A DNA stretch of 7,804 bases from an uncultured Methylococcaceae bacterium (GCA_903910005.1 CAIVXW010000143.1:1-7804), one strand, 5' to 3'. Shown: positions 1-7,028, numbered from the stretch's first letter. The notes: a model not told the origin generated them from the letters alone. Program-made: numbers and translations.

Positions 1-81
1 CACGGACTGACCACAGCCCAAAAAGCCCTCCTCACACTGCTCGGCGACCGCTATGTCGCTTTATATGCCAATTCCGGGTGA
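1..81 (+). CDS. C-terminal end of an unidentified upstream gene (partial)
   Basis: Frame 1 is open from the left edge to a TGA at 79-81 and gives 26 residues ending in LLGDRYVALYANSG, which looks like a normal protein tail. Frame 3 is also open across this stretch but gives an Arg/Pro/Cys-rich peptide unlike a real protein, and frame 2 stops immediately. I do not recognise the family; too little is present to name a function. The stop lies 35 bases before the beta-galactosidase start on the same strand, so the two genes could be co-transcribed and the missing gene may be related to sugar use. That link is inference from spacing only. Confidence 0.45.
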   Translation, partial: HGLTTAQKALLTLLGDRYVALYANSG

Positions 82-116
82 GGGATGCGGAATGGCGGTT
101 ATTCCTGTAAACACTC

Positions 117-2321
117 ATGATTACCTACCAAAACAAACAACTGCTGCTGGACGGTCAGCCGGTTCTGATTCTGTCCGGTGAAATCCATTATTTCCGCGTC
201 CCCCGCGATGCCTGGCAGGCGCGTCTGGATCGGTTGCGGCAGGTGGGCTGCAACACCGTGTCGTCCTACATTCCCTGGCTGTGCCATGAACCGGTGCAGG
301 GCCGGATTGATCTGACCGGGCATTCCCGCCCGGAACTGGATTTGGCGGCATTCATTGATCTGTGTCAGGCCAATGGGCTGTGGTTCATCGCCCGCCCCGG
401 GCCTTTTGTCATGGCGGAGATGAAAAACGAGGGATTGCCCTGGTGGTTGTACACCGCCTTCCCGGAAATCATCCCGGTGGGTTGGGACGGCCAACCGGCT
501 ACGACCCGCACGGTCGACTATCTGGCTCCCCGCTTTCTGGCAGCCGTTGACCGCTGGTACGCCGCCGTCATGCCACTGCTGGCATCGCGTCTGCAACCCC
601 GGGGTGGCAACGTGATTGGCGTTCAACTCGACAATGAGATGGGCATGTTGTCCTGGTGCAGCAATACGCCGGATTTGACCGATCAATTACTGGATGATTG
701 TGTCGCCTGGCTCAAATCACGCCATGAGCCTTCTGCCCTCAGGACGCGCTATCCCTTCAGTCTGGACATTCCGCTCCGCTACCGCACCGCCCTGAGAAGT
801 CCGCAGGATTCGTGGGAGATTCGCTGGTGGCGTGATCTTGGCCATTACATGCGCCAGCGACATGCCCGTTATGCCGACCATCTGCGGCTTGAAGCCGAAC
901 GCCACGGCATTCAGGCGGTTCCGCTGTTCATCAACATTCACGGCACCGGCGGCGGGCGCGGGTTTACCTATCCGGTCGGTATCAGCCAGTTGTATGAAAC
1001 CTATACGGCCTCTGCAACCTATCTGGCCGGTACCGATTATTATCTGGGCAATCTGACCCACGACAATTTTCAGGATTTGTACCTGTGCAATGCCTTCACC
1101 GCTGCCAGCCAACGCCCCGATCAACCCCTGTGCAGTCTGGAGTTTGAATGCGGCGACGGTGACTACGGTGCCATGCAGGGTAACCGGCTTGATCCGCAGG
1201 CACTGGAACTCAAGCTGAGGATGAGCCTGGCCCAGGGGCATCGCCTGATCAATTTTTACCTGTTCAGTGGCGGTTACAATTATCTGGTCGAACCGGCACC
1301 GGGCGATGGCGATGACCGTATTGCCATTACCGGCGAGTGTCACGGGGTCGCCGCGCCGGTCAAGGCGGATGGCAGCCTGAGCCACGTATTTGCCTGGATG
1401 GTGCGGGCTGTCAACGAGGCCGCCCGTCAGGCGGCAGAATGGGCTACCAGCCGGGAAGAATGGGATGATATCCGGGTTGGCTTCATTCCCGATTATTACA
1501 TGACCGAATTTTGCCACCCTGCCAGCACCCGGCTGCGCCGCCTGATCGACAACCTGCAGGCCAATCGGGCCTACGGAGTCTGGGAAAGCCCGCTGCGTGC
1601 CTTGCTGCTCGCCGGTTACCGCTACGGTGCCCTCGACATACAGAATACCCCGCCGGAACAGTGGGGCGATGGGGTGCTGGTTCTGCCCTCTGCCCGCTAT
1701 ATGGATGCCGATCTCCAGGACAAACTGGCCCAATGGCTGGAAGCGGGCGGGCGGTTGCTGCTGTACGGGGAAGTGCCTCTTTACGATCTGGAGGCCCAAC
1801 CCTGCGAGCGGCTGGCCCGTTGTCTGGGGGCCGTGCCGCTGGAAGCCCGCCATTCGGGCGAGGGCGTGTATCTCTCGCTGATCCGGGTCGGTTGGGCCAA
1901 ACCGGGCGCGACGGTGCGTACCCATTTTGCCCAATGCTTTGTCGGCGAGACCCTGAAGCCGTTACTGCGACTGCATGACACCGGTGCCATCGCCGCTTTC
2001 GAGACGACGGCCGGATCGGGCCGGGCCACCGTCGTGGCGACGGCGTATCCGTGTGACGTGGCATTTTTCCGGATGGCGATGGAGCGGCTCGGCGTCAGTC
2101 CGGTTTTGCGGCATGACTGTACGGAAGGAGGAATTTTCCTGACCACTACCGTCAATGCCGCAGGACACCGCCATCTGCACCTGCTCAACCTCGACAGTTT
2201 TGACAAATCATTCAGGGTTTGGTGGCACGAAACCCTGTTGCGGGACGGGGCAGCCTTTCACCTGGCCGCCCGGGGATCGCTGTCATTTGCGCTCACTGTC
2301 GGCATCGACACTGGCCAGTGA
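117..2321 (+). CDS. Beta-galactosidase, clan GH-A, GH35-like with GH42-like middle domain
   Basis: Predicted cytoplasmic glycoside hydrolase of 734 residues, likely removing terminal beta-linked galactose. Residues 20-59 carry the GH35-type opening (SGEIHYFRVPRDAW, then SYIPWLCHEP), and residues 92-112 the RPGPFVMAE / GLPWWLY segment. VQLDNEMG places the probable acid/base at E174, preceded by the N173 usual in clan GH-A. SLEFECGDG supplies the probable nucleophile, E342, since E342-x-x-x-G346 matches the GH35 spacing; E344 is the alternative. The two glutamates are 168 residues apart, closer to GH42 than to typical GH35. Residues about 487-551 (LLAGYRYGALDI, then VLVLPSARYMD and WLEAGGRLLLYG) resemble the GH42 trimerisation domain, and a beta-rich tail follows. 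No signal peptide is visible. ATG 117 is forced by an in-frame TAA at 108-110, although no Shine-Dalgarno is seen. The 3' end overlaps the convergent amidase gene. Family call firm; exact substrate unknown. Confidence 0.9.
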   Translation: MITYQNKQLLLDGQPVLILSGEIHYFRVPRDAWQARLDRLRQVGCNTVSSYIPWLCHEPVQGRIDLTGHSRPELDLAAFIDLCQANGLWFIARPGPFVMAEMKNEGLPWWLYTAFPEIIPVGWDGQPATTRTVDYLAPRFLAAVDRWYAAVMPLLASRLQPRGGNVIGVQLDNEMGMLSWCSNTPDLTDQLLDDCVAWLKSRHEPSALRTRYPFSLDIPLRYRTALRSPQDSWEIRWWRDLGHYMRQRHARYADHLRLEAERHGIQAVPLFINIHGTGGGRGFTYPVGISQLYETYTASATYLAGTDYYLGNLTHDNFQDLYLCNAFTAASQRPDQPLCSLEFECGDGDYGAMQGNRLDPQALELKLRMSLAQGHRLINFYLFSGGYNYLVEPAPGDGDDRIAITGECHGVAAPVKADGSLSHVFAWMVRAVNEAARQAAEWATSREEWDDIRVGFIPDYYMTEFCHPASTRLRRLIDNLQANRAYGVWESPLRALLLAGYRYGALDIQNTPPEQWGDGVLVLPSARYMDADLQDKLAQWLEAGGRLLLYGEVPLYDLEAQPCERLARCLGAVPLEARHSGEGVYLSLIRVGWAKPGATVRTHFAQCFVGETLKPLLRLHDTGAIAAFETTAGSGRATVVATAYPCDVAFFRMAMERLGVSPVLRHDCTEGGIFLTTTVNAAGHRHLHLLNLDSFDKSFRVWWHETLLRDGAAFHLAARGSLSFALTVGIDTGQ
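2248..2271 (-). terminator. Possible hairpin terminator of the amidase gene, inside the convergent glycosidase gene
   Basis: Read on the minus strand, an 8-base-pair stem (GGGCGGCC with GGCTGCCC, including one G-U pair) closes an 8-base loop and begins 11 bases after the amidase stop at 2283-2285. On the plus strand the G-U becomes an A-C mismatch, so the hairpin is stronger in amidase mRNA than in glycosidase mRNA. No U-tract follows, so intrinsic termination is uncertain; it may only protect the 3' end or be coding-sequence coincidence. Confidence 0.3.
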
Positions 2322-3560
2322 CGATGAGTGGCCCAGGCGGCTGAAACTGGCCCGTATTCCCTTGAACAAGGCCCGGGCAATCTGGGTTTGATGCCCGGGG
2401 CTGATGAGGTTGAGTTCTTCTTCCGGATTGGAGATGAAGGCGGTTTCGACCAGAAGCGAGGGAATATCGGGCGATTTGAGTACCACGAAACCGGCTTTCT
2501 GAATCGCCTGATGATGTACGTGAAAGCCTTTTTTGAGTTCGTGCAAAATTTTGTCGGCAACCCGGTCGCTGGCATCAAGCGTGGCATCCTGGGATAAATC
2601 AAGCAGTACGGAGGCCAGGGTTGGATCATCGCCGCCCAGTTTGACCCCTCCAACCAGGGCGGCATTCTCGCGGTCTGCCAGCCAGCGGGCAGCTTCACTG
2701 GTCGCACCTCGGTCGGACAGGGTAAACACGGAAGAACCCCGGGCCTGATCGTTGATGTAGGCATCGGCATGGAGCGATACAAACAGATCGGCTTTGGCAT
2801 CGCGGGCAGTCGTGACCCGCTGACGCAGATCGACGAACTGATCCCCCGTCCGGATCATCACCGGCTTCATGTCCGGCTCGGCCCGAACAAAATCAGCCAG
2901 CCTGCGGGCAATGGCCAGCACCACGTCCTTTTCCTGGATACCGGTGGGTCCCAGGGCACCGGTGTCCTTGCCACCGTGGCCGGCATCAATGGCAATAATC
3001 CAGTGGTGTCGGCCCCGATCCTGCCCGGGAGGTGGCGGGGCAGGCTGAAGGGGCGGGCTGGCGGCTTTGATGGTGTTGACCGGTTTGGGAAGGGGGGGAG
3101 CCGCAATTGACTTGATCGGGGCATCCACCCGGGGGGTCAGTTCCAGAATCAGGTTGACCTGCTGACCGGCTGACCGGGTGCGAACCTTGAATTGCACCGG
3201 TGCGCTGAAATCTATTTGCACCCGATGCTGGTTGCCGACTTTGGGCGGCGCGAAACTGATGCCGGTTATCAGGGTTTCGGTGCCGGCTGGCTGGGCAATC
3301 CCCCGGGTCATGGGGGTGTCGTCCAGATCAATATAGATGCGCTGAGGCTGTGCCCAGTGGGTAATGTGATAGTGCGGAAGCCGGGTGAAATGCAGCTCAA
3401 GCAGATAAGGCGGACGAGGGACGCTGCCGGGCTGACCGGAGCCTGATTCTGCATGGGGAGTCGCCGAACCCACCGGCTTGATCCACAGCGGATAGATCAG
3501 ACCTGCCGCCATCAGTAACGCCCCGCTCAACAATGCTTTTTTGTACATGATTGATTTCAC
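2283..3560 (-). CDS. amiC: N-acetylmuramoyl-L-alanine amidase, AMIN + Amidase_3 (AmiC-like)
   Basis: Zinc-dependent periplasmic amidase that cuts the MurNAc-L-Ala bond of peptidoglycan, typically at the division septum. The 425-residue protein has an N-terminal hydrophobic signal (about residues 9-27), an AMIN domain (about 50-142) that in this family targets the enzyme to the envelope or septum, a Pro/Ala-rich linker (about 147-180), and an Amidase_3 domain (about 187-410). Zinc ligands are visible as H195 (DAGHGG), E210 (QEKD) and H264 (SLHAD), with catalytic E372 (VETAF). The segment about 296-335 (LGGDDPTLASVLLDLSQ) sits where AmiB/AmiC-type enzymes carry an autoinhibitory helix, so activation by a LytM factor such as EnvC or NlpD is likely (inference). 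No LysM domain is present, which fits AmiC better than AmiB; the symbol rests on this. Start is GTG at 3560 with AGGA nine bases upstream; the internal ATG (M5) lacks an RBS. Last gene of the probable waaA operon; the usual tsaE/mutL neighbours are absent. Confidence 0.93.
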   Translation of the reverse strand: MKSIMYKKALLSGALLMAAGLIYPLWIKPVGSATPHAESGSGQPGSVPRPPYLLELHFTRLPHYHITHWAQPQRIYIDLDDTPMTRGIAQPAGTETLITGISFAPPKVGNQHRVQIDFSAPVQFKVRTRSAGQQVNLILELTPRVDAPIKSIAAPPLPKPVNTIKAASPPLQPAPPPPGQDRGRHHWIIAIDAGHGGKDTGALGPTGIQEKDVVLAIARRLADFVRAEPDMKPVMIRTGDQFVDLRQRVTTARDAKADLFVSLHADAYINDQARGSSVFTLSDRGATSEAARWLADRENAALVGGVKLGGDDPTLASVLLDLSQDATLDASDRVADKILHELKKGFHVHHQAIQKAGFVVLKSPDIPSLLVETAFISNPEEELNLISPGHQTQIARALFKGIRASFSRLGHSSSLASVDADSERK

Positions 3561-3602
3561 CGCATGGAATCCTGTCTGGAGTTGGGTCAGCAGGGGGCTG
3601 GT

Positions 3603-4556
3603 TCAGCGGCCTCCCTGCCAGAAAACCCCCGGTGGCAAGCGGGGTGTGGCCGGATGCAGCAGGGCATACAGGTCGGCGGCGGCCTTCTGTTCAGTCTGGC
3701 CAAAATGCTGGATACGTCCGCCACAATAGCGGGTTCTGAGACGCTGCTGAACCGCCGGATCCTGCTCTTCGGTAAGTTGAACCACCTGGCTCCAGCTTTC
3801 ATCGCGTTCGCAGATCAGGTTTCTGGCCTGCTGCAGGGCATCAAACAGACGATTCAGGCTCTGCGCCTGACTGGCCGCGAATGATTCGCTGAATACATAA
3901 CCCAGGCTGGGAAGTGTGGCGGGAAATCCCAGTTCCTGCAACAGGGTAGTTCCATCCAGCAGGGTTTTGTAGCCTGAGGCTTCCAGTTTGGCGGCAAAAT
4001 TCCAGTAATTAAGCACGGCATCCAGACGTCCCTGACTGAGTTGCTGGTTGAGCAAAGGCGGGGCAGCGAATACCGGGGTGGTGATCCGTTCCAGTTCCTG
4101 CCCGGTGGTTTTACGCACAAAAGCCCTGAGCAACAGCCAGTTTTTATCCAGACCGCCGCCTGCCACTCCCAGTTTGCGGCCGGCCAGGTCACCCGGTTGG
4201 CGAATGGGGGAATCCGCCGGAACCAGCAAGGCTCCCTGGGTAGTCGAATACGGGTAAAACTGCATGTTCCGGTTTTGCAGGCGTTGACTGGCAACCCAGA
4301 ACCAGTCGGAAACGATGAGATCAACCCGCCCCCCGAGCAAAGCCACCTTTCCGGCTTCGGCGGTTGCAACCGGTACGGTTTCGATGCGTACCTGATGCTG
4401 TTTATCCAGTGCCTCGCTTTGCAGGGCATGAAGTTCCCAGTTCAATGTGCCAAACGGCAGGACGCCAATTTTGAATACGGCAACCGGTAGCTCTCCGGCC
4501 CGAGCCACGCATGCCAGCAGTGTCATCAGCAGAATTTGCAGCAATTTCAGAACCAT
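3603..4556 (-). CDS. Orphan ABC-type periplasmic substrate-binding protein (SsuA/NMT1-like)
   Basis: Exported solute-binding protein of the NitT/TauT (SsuA, NMT1/THI5-like) fold, 317 residues with this start. After the export signal come IGVLPFGTLNWEL, IVSDWFWVASQR, a GALLVPADSPI segment, LGVAGGGLDKNWLLLR, FAAPPLLNQQL and DAVLNYWNFAAKLE, in the order expected for a two-lobed binding protein. From memory, similar proteins accompany PQQ-dependent alcohol oxidation clusters in some bacteria; that is weak and cannot be checked here. No ABC permease or ATPase lies in the window, so its transporter partner and ligand are unknown. The ATG at 4556 puts the signal MVLKLLQILLMTLLACVARA at the N-terminus, 28 bases after the CDF stop. 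In-frame ATGs at 4613 and 4628 would add a basic extension overlapping the CDF His-tail codons. None has a clear Shine-Dalgarno, so coupling to the CDF gene is likely. Export could be by signal peptidase I (ARA before GEL) or as a lipoprotein (LLAC). Confidence 0.85.
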   Translation of the reverse strand: MVLKLLQILLMTLLACVARAGELPVAVFKIGVLPFGTLNWELHALQSEALDKQHQVRIETVPVATAEAGKVALLGGRVDLIVSDWFWVASQRLQNRNMQFYPYSTTQGALLVPADSPIRQPGDLAGRKLGVAGGGLDKNWLLLRAFVRKTTGQELERITTPVFAAPPLLNQQLSQGRLDAVLNYWNFAAKLEASGYKTLLDGTTLLQELGFPATLPSLGYVFSESFAASQAQSLNRLFDALQQARNLICERDESWSQVVQLTEEQDPAVQQRLRTRYCGGRIQHFGQTEQKAAADLYALLHPATPRLPPGVFWQGGR

Positions 4557-4584
4557 GCCGCAACGGGTGGAAGCCGGGTGCCGG

Positions 4585-5556
4585 TCAGGCGTGATGCGAG
4601 TGCGGTGTTTCATGGTGCGGGTGGGCATGGGGTGTGGGCTGCTTCATGTCAATGTAGAGGCTGTCGGGTTCGCATCCCGTGTGTTCAAGTTGCAGGGTGC
4701 AGCGGGTGATGCCATGCCCCTGTTCAACGATTTGCTGTACCTGGCGGCGTATCCGGGTGGCCTGGCTGATGGGCATGTCATCGACCACAACATGCGCCGT
4801 CAGCAGTCGCAGGCGTCTGGACAGGCTCCATACGTGCAGATGGTGTACGCCCCGGATGCCGTCAATCTGCAGAATGTCCCGAATCAGGGTGCTGACCTCG
4901 ACATCATCCGGGGTGCTTTCCATCAGGATGTCGAGGGTTTCCCGCACGATCAGCCCGGCATTCCAGAGGATGAGGCAGCCAATCAGCAGGCTAACCGCCG
5001 GATCCAGCCAGGCGTATCCGGTCAGGCGGATACAGAAGCCGGCCACAACCGCCCCCAGCGTGGAAAAGGCATCTCCCAGCAGATGCAGAAAGGCACTGTG
5101 CAGGTTGATGTCTTCGCTGGAGCCGTGGCCGATCAGCCAGGCAGTAAACAGGTTGACACCAAAGGCAACGGCCCCCATTGCCATCAACAGGGTGGAGTCG
5201 ACCGGTGGAGGAGCCAGAAAACGCTGCCAGGCCTCGTGGAAAATGCCGAATGCCATCAAGCCGAGGGTGGTTGCATTGACCAGGGCGGCCAGAATACCGA
5301 CCCGATGATAGCCGAATGTTTTGCCGGCATGGGCCGGACGCTGCTCCAGCCGGAGGGCAAAGGCCGTCAGCAGCAGTGCCGCTATGTCGGTGAAATTGTG
5401 CAGGGCATCCGTCAGCAGGGCCAGGCTGTTTGCAAGCAGGCCGGTCATGATTTCTGCCACAACCAGGATCAGGGTCAGCAGGATGGCTACGCCCAGTCGC
5501 AGTTGTATGGCCTGATTACCCGCAGGCGGGTGGGAGTGATGATGGTAACCTGCCAC
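4585..5556 (-). CDS. Cation diffusion facilitator (CDF) metal efflux protein, ZitB/CzcD-like
   Basis: Inner-membrane antiporter expected to export divalent metal, most likely zinc, in exchange for protons. The 323 residues show about six hydrophobic helices (roughly 18-41, 45-70, 86-106, 121-143, 155-178, 182-203) and a cytoplasmic C-terminal domain with the HHLHVWSLS motif (238-245). The transport-site pairs are visible as H53/D57 in helix 2 (DALHNFTD) and H158/D162 in helix 5 (HLLGDAFS), the His/Asp arrangement usual in zinc-type members. Both termini are His-rich: YHHHSH at 4-9 and an HAHPHH...HSHHA tail at about 310-323, probably metal-binding. Start is GTG at 5556 with GAGG seven bases upstream. 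It lies 35 bases after waaA and just before the binding-protein gene. Zinc is inferred from motifs; cobalt, cadmium or nickel cannot be excluded. Confidence 0.93.
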   Translation of the reverse strand: MAGYHHHSHPPAGNQAIQLRLGVAILLTLILVVAEIMTGLLANSLALLTDALHNFTDIAALLLTAFALRLEQRPAHAGKTFGYHRVGILAALVNATTLGLMAFGIFHEAWQRFLAPPPVDSTLLMAMGAVAFGVNLFTAWLIGHGSSEDINLHSAFLHLLGDAFSTLGAVVAGFCIRLTGYAWLDPAVSLLIGCLILWNAGLIVRETLDILMESTPDDVEVSTLIRDILQIDGIRGVHHLHVWSLSRRLRLLTAHVVVDDMPISQATRIRRQVQQIVEQGHGITRCTLQLEHTGCEPDSLYIDMKQPTPHAHPHHETPHSHHA

Positions 5557-5591
5557 GATGGAACCTCACGGACTAAACCAGTACGCCGATC

Positions 5592-6893
5592 TCAGTGTTG
5601 TCGGCCTGTCTTGATGATACCTGCGTCTATCAGGGGGTATAGTTGTTCGAGTACCCGACGGGCAGCCCCCTGATTGGCATTAACGAATGCCTGGGCCTGT
5701 ATGCCCCGGCGGGTACGCAGGAGCGGGTCGGTGATCAGGCCGTGGAGTTGTTCAGTCAGTTGGGCAGCCGTCGTAACCAGGGCACCGGCTCCGCACTCCT
5801 GTAGACGGTCTGCGATTTCCCTGAAATTATGCACGTGGGGGCCAAACAGTATCGGCAGGCCGATGGCGGCGGGTTCCAGCATGTTGTGTCCGCCGACGGG
5901 AACCAGGCTGCCGCCGACGAAGGCTACATCGGCCGTGGCGTAGAGAAATTTGAGTTCGCCCAGGGTATCGACCAGATAAACCTGTTTGTCCACGGGACGG
6001 TCGCTGATCTCGCTGCGGCGACTCATGGATAACCCCCGGCCCTTGATGAGGTTGGCTACGGAATTCATCCGCTCCGGGTGACGCGGAGCCAGTATCAACA
6101 CCAGATCGGGATGACGCTGCAACAACAGGTGGTGCGCCGCCAGAATCACTGCTTCTTCACCCGGGTGGGTGCTGCCCGCAATCCAGACCGGGCGATCAGC
6201 GAACAATACCTCCCGGGCCTGTCGGGTTTCTGCCAAACGACTGGGAGAGAGTTCTGCATCAAACTTGATGTTGCCGCTGATGACGGTACGCTCGGGACTC
6301 ATGCCCAGTCCCATGTAACGCTGGGCATCTGACGGTGTTTGTGCCGCCAACAGGGCAATGGCCCTGAAACAGTCACGTATCAGCGAGCCGCCCACGGCAT
6401 AGCCCCGGGCCGAGCGTTCGGTCAGACGGGCATTGACCAGTGCCAGCGGGATGGCTCGTTTATGGCAGGCTCCATAGAGATTGGGCCAGACCTCGGTTTC
6501 CATGATGACGCCCAGACAGGGCTTGAAGCGGGCCAGAAAGCGTCCGACGCAATCCGGTAAATCGTAAGGAAGATAAACGTGGCGTACCGATTGCCCCAGG
6601 GTGTCGCTCACCCGGGCAGAGCCGGTGGGGGTGGTGGTGGTCACCAGAATCTGAAGGGCCGGGTATTCGGTCTGGACGGCCCGGATGAGGGGAACGGCCG
6701 ATTCGGCCTCGCCGACCGATACGGCATGAAACCACAGCAGGGAGCCTTCTATCGGCGGTTGGGCCAGGCCGTACAGCGCGAACCGTTCATTCCAGCGCTG
6801 GCCATAGGCTGGCAGGCGAATGGAGCGATACCCCATGCGGGCCATGACCAGGGGCAGTGCGAGATAAAAAAGCAGCGTGTAGATAAAACGCAT
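5592..6893 (-). CDS. waaA: 3-deoxy-D-manno-octulosonic acid (Kdo) transferase
   Basis: Membrane-anchored glycosyltransferase that adds Kdo from CMP-Kdo to the lipid A precursor at the cytoplasmic face of the inner membrane, the first step of LPS inner-core assembly. The 433-residue product begins with a hydrophobic anchor (MRFIYTLLFYLALPLVMARM), followed by the hallmark WFHAVSVGEAES, where E62 corresponds to the catalytic base. The N-terminal lobe continues with LVTTTTPTGS and METEVWPNL. The C-terminal GT-B lobe includes ILAPRHPER and FVGGSLVPVGGHNMLEPAA. Length is close to E. coli WaaA (425). ATG 6893 was chosen because GGTG lies six bases upstream and the family starts directly with the anchor; an in-frame TTG at 6911 would add six residues. 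Whether it transfers one or two Kdo residues cannot be read from sequence. First gene of the probable waaA-CDF-binding protein-amidase operon. Confidence 0.97.
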   Translation of the reverse strand: MRFIYTLLFYLALPLVMARMGYRSIRLPAYGQRWNERFALYGLAQPPIEGSLLWFHAVSVGEAESAVPLIRAVQTEYPALQILVTTTTPTGSARVSDTLGQSVRHVYLPYDLPDCVGRFLARFKPCLGVIMETEVWPNLYGACHKRAIPLALVNARLTERSARGYAVGGSLIRDCFRAIALLAAQTPSDAQRYMGLGMSPERTVISGNIKFDAELSPSRLAETRQAREVLFADRPVWIAGSTHPGEEAVILAAHHLLLQRHPDLVLILAPRHPERMNSVANLIKGRGLSMSRRSEISDRPVDKQVYLVDTLGELKFLYATADVAFVGGSLVPVGGHNMLEPAAIGLPILFGPHVHNFREIADRLQECGAGALVTTAAQLTEQLHGLITDPLLRTRRGIQAQAFVNANQGAARRVLEQLYPLIDAGIIKTGRQH

Positions 6894-6902
6894 GGCGGGC
6901 AC

Positions 6903-6920
6903 CAGGATCAATCAGGATCA
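6903..6920. repeat. Two-copy direct repeat just upstream of waaA
   Basis: The octamer CAGGATCA occurs at 6903-6910 and again at 6913-6920, a 10-base period directly upstream of the waaA start, overlapping the region that supplies its ribosome binding site. Ten-base spacing matches one helical turn, but with only two copies it may be chance. Confidence 0.35.
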
Positions 6921-6965
6921 TTATTCAACCAGATATCGAATCCAGACAGGCCGGATGCAGGGAGT

Positions 6966-7018
6966 AAAACCGGATGACCGGTACCGGTCGGGAAGCGGGG
7001 TAGTCCGCCACTTCCCGA
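6966..7018 (-). terminator. Tandem hairpin region after rplI (probable terminator)
   Basis: Read on the minus strand after the rplI stop, the first hairpin (7018-6988) has the perfect arms TCGGGAAG and CTTCCCGA, extended inward by a G-U and two G-C pairs, and begins ten bases after the stop. A second short hairpin (6982-6969) has ACCGG and CCGGT arms around a TCAT loop and runs into TTT. They share a junction with a perfect 14-base palindrome, GACCGGTACCGGTC (6976-6989). The second hairpin plus its short U-run is the better intrinsic-terminator candidate, though weak. The rest of the rplI-waaA gap (to 6894) shows no clear promoter; an AATAAT at about 6922-6927 on the minus strand lacks a convincing -35. 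Confidence 0.5.
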
Positions 7019-7028
7019 TCCGTGGATA

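Noticed and set aside
99..686. A 195-codon minus-strand open frame opposite the start of the beta-galactosidase
   Set aside because: Gln/Pro/Arg-rich, no family resemblance, and it overlaps the conserved GH35 motif region in antisense.
717..1934. A 405-codon minus-strand open frame opposite the beta-galactosidase
   Set aside because: It lies wholly antisense to a gene with clear catalytic motifs, its translation has no recognisable domain, and such long shadows are common in GC-rich coding DNA.
2309..2320. Perfect 12-base palindrome CACTGGCCAGTG at the glycosidase stop codon
   Set aside because: As a hairpin it leaves only a four-base stem with a four-base loop and no U-tract; within coding sequence of both genes it is likely chance.
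117..2321. Horizontal transfer of the beta-galactosidase gene
   Set aside because: No mobile genes, repeats or tRNA are nearby, and by eye its base composition matches the neighbouring housekeeping genes.
4447..5673. A 408-codon plus-strand open frame opposite the CDF gene and the ends of its neighbours
   Set aside because: Gln/Gly/His-rich and low in hydrophobic cores, fully explained as the complement of well-identified minus-strand genes.
6894..6911. Upstream TTG start for waaA at 6911
   Set aside because: It adds six residues not typical of the family, while ATG 6893 has a spaced GGTG and leads straight into the membrane anchor.
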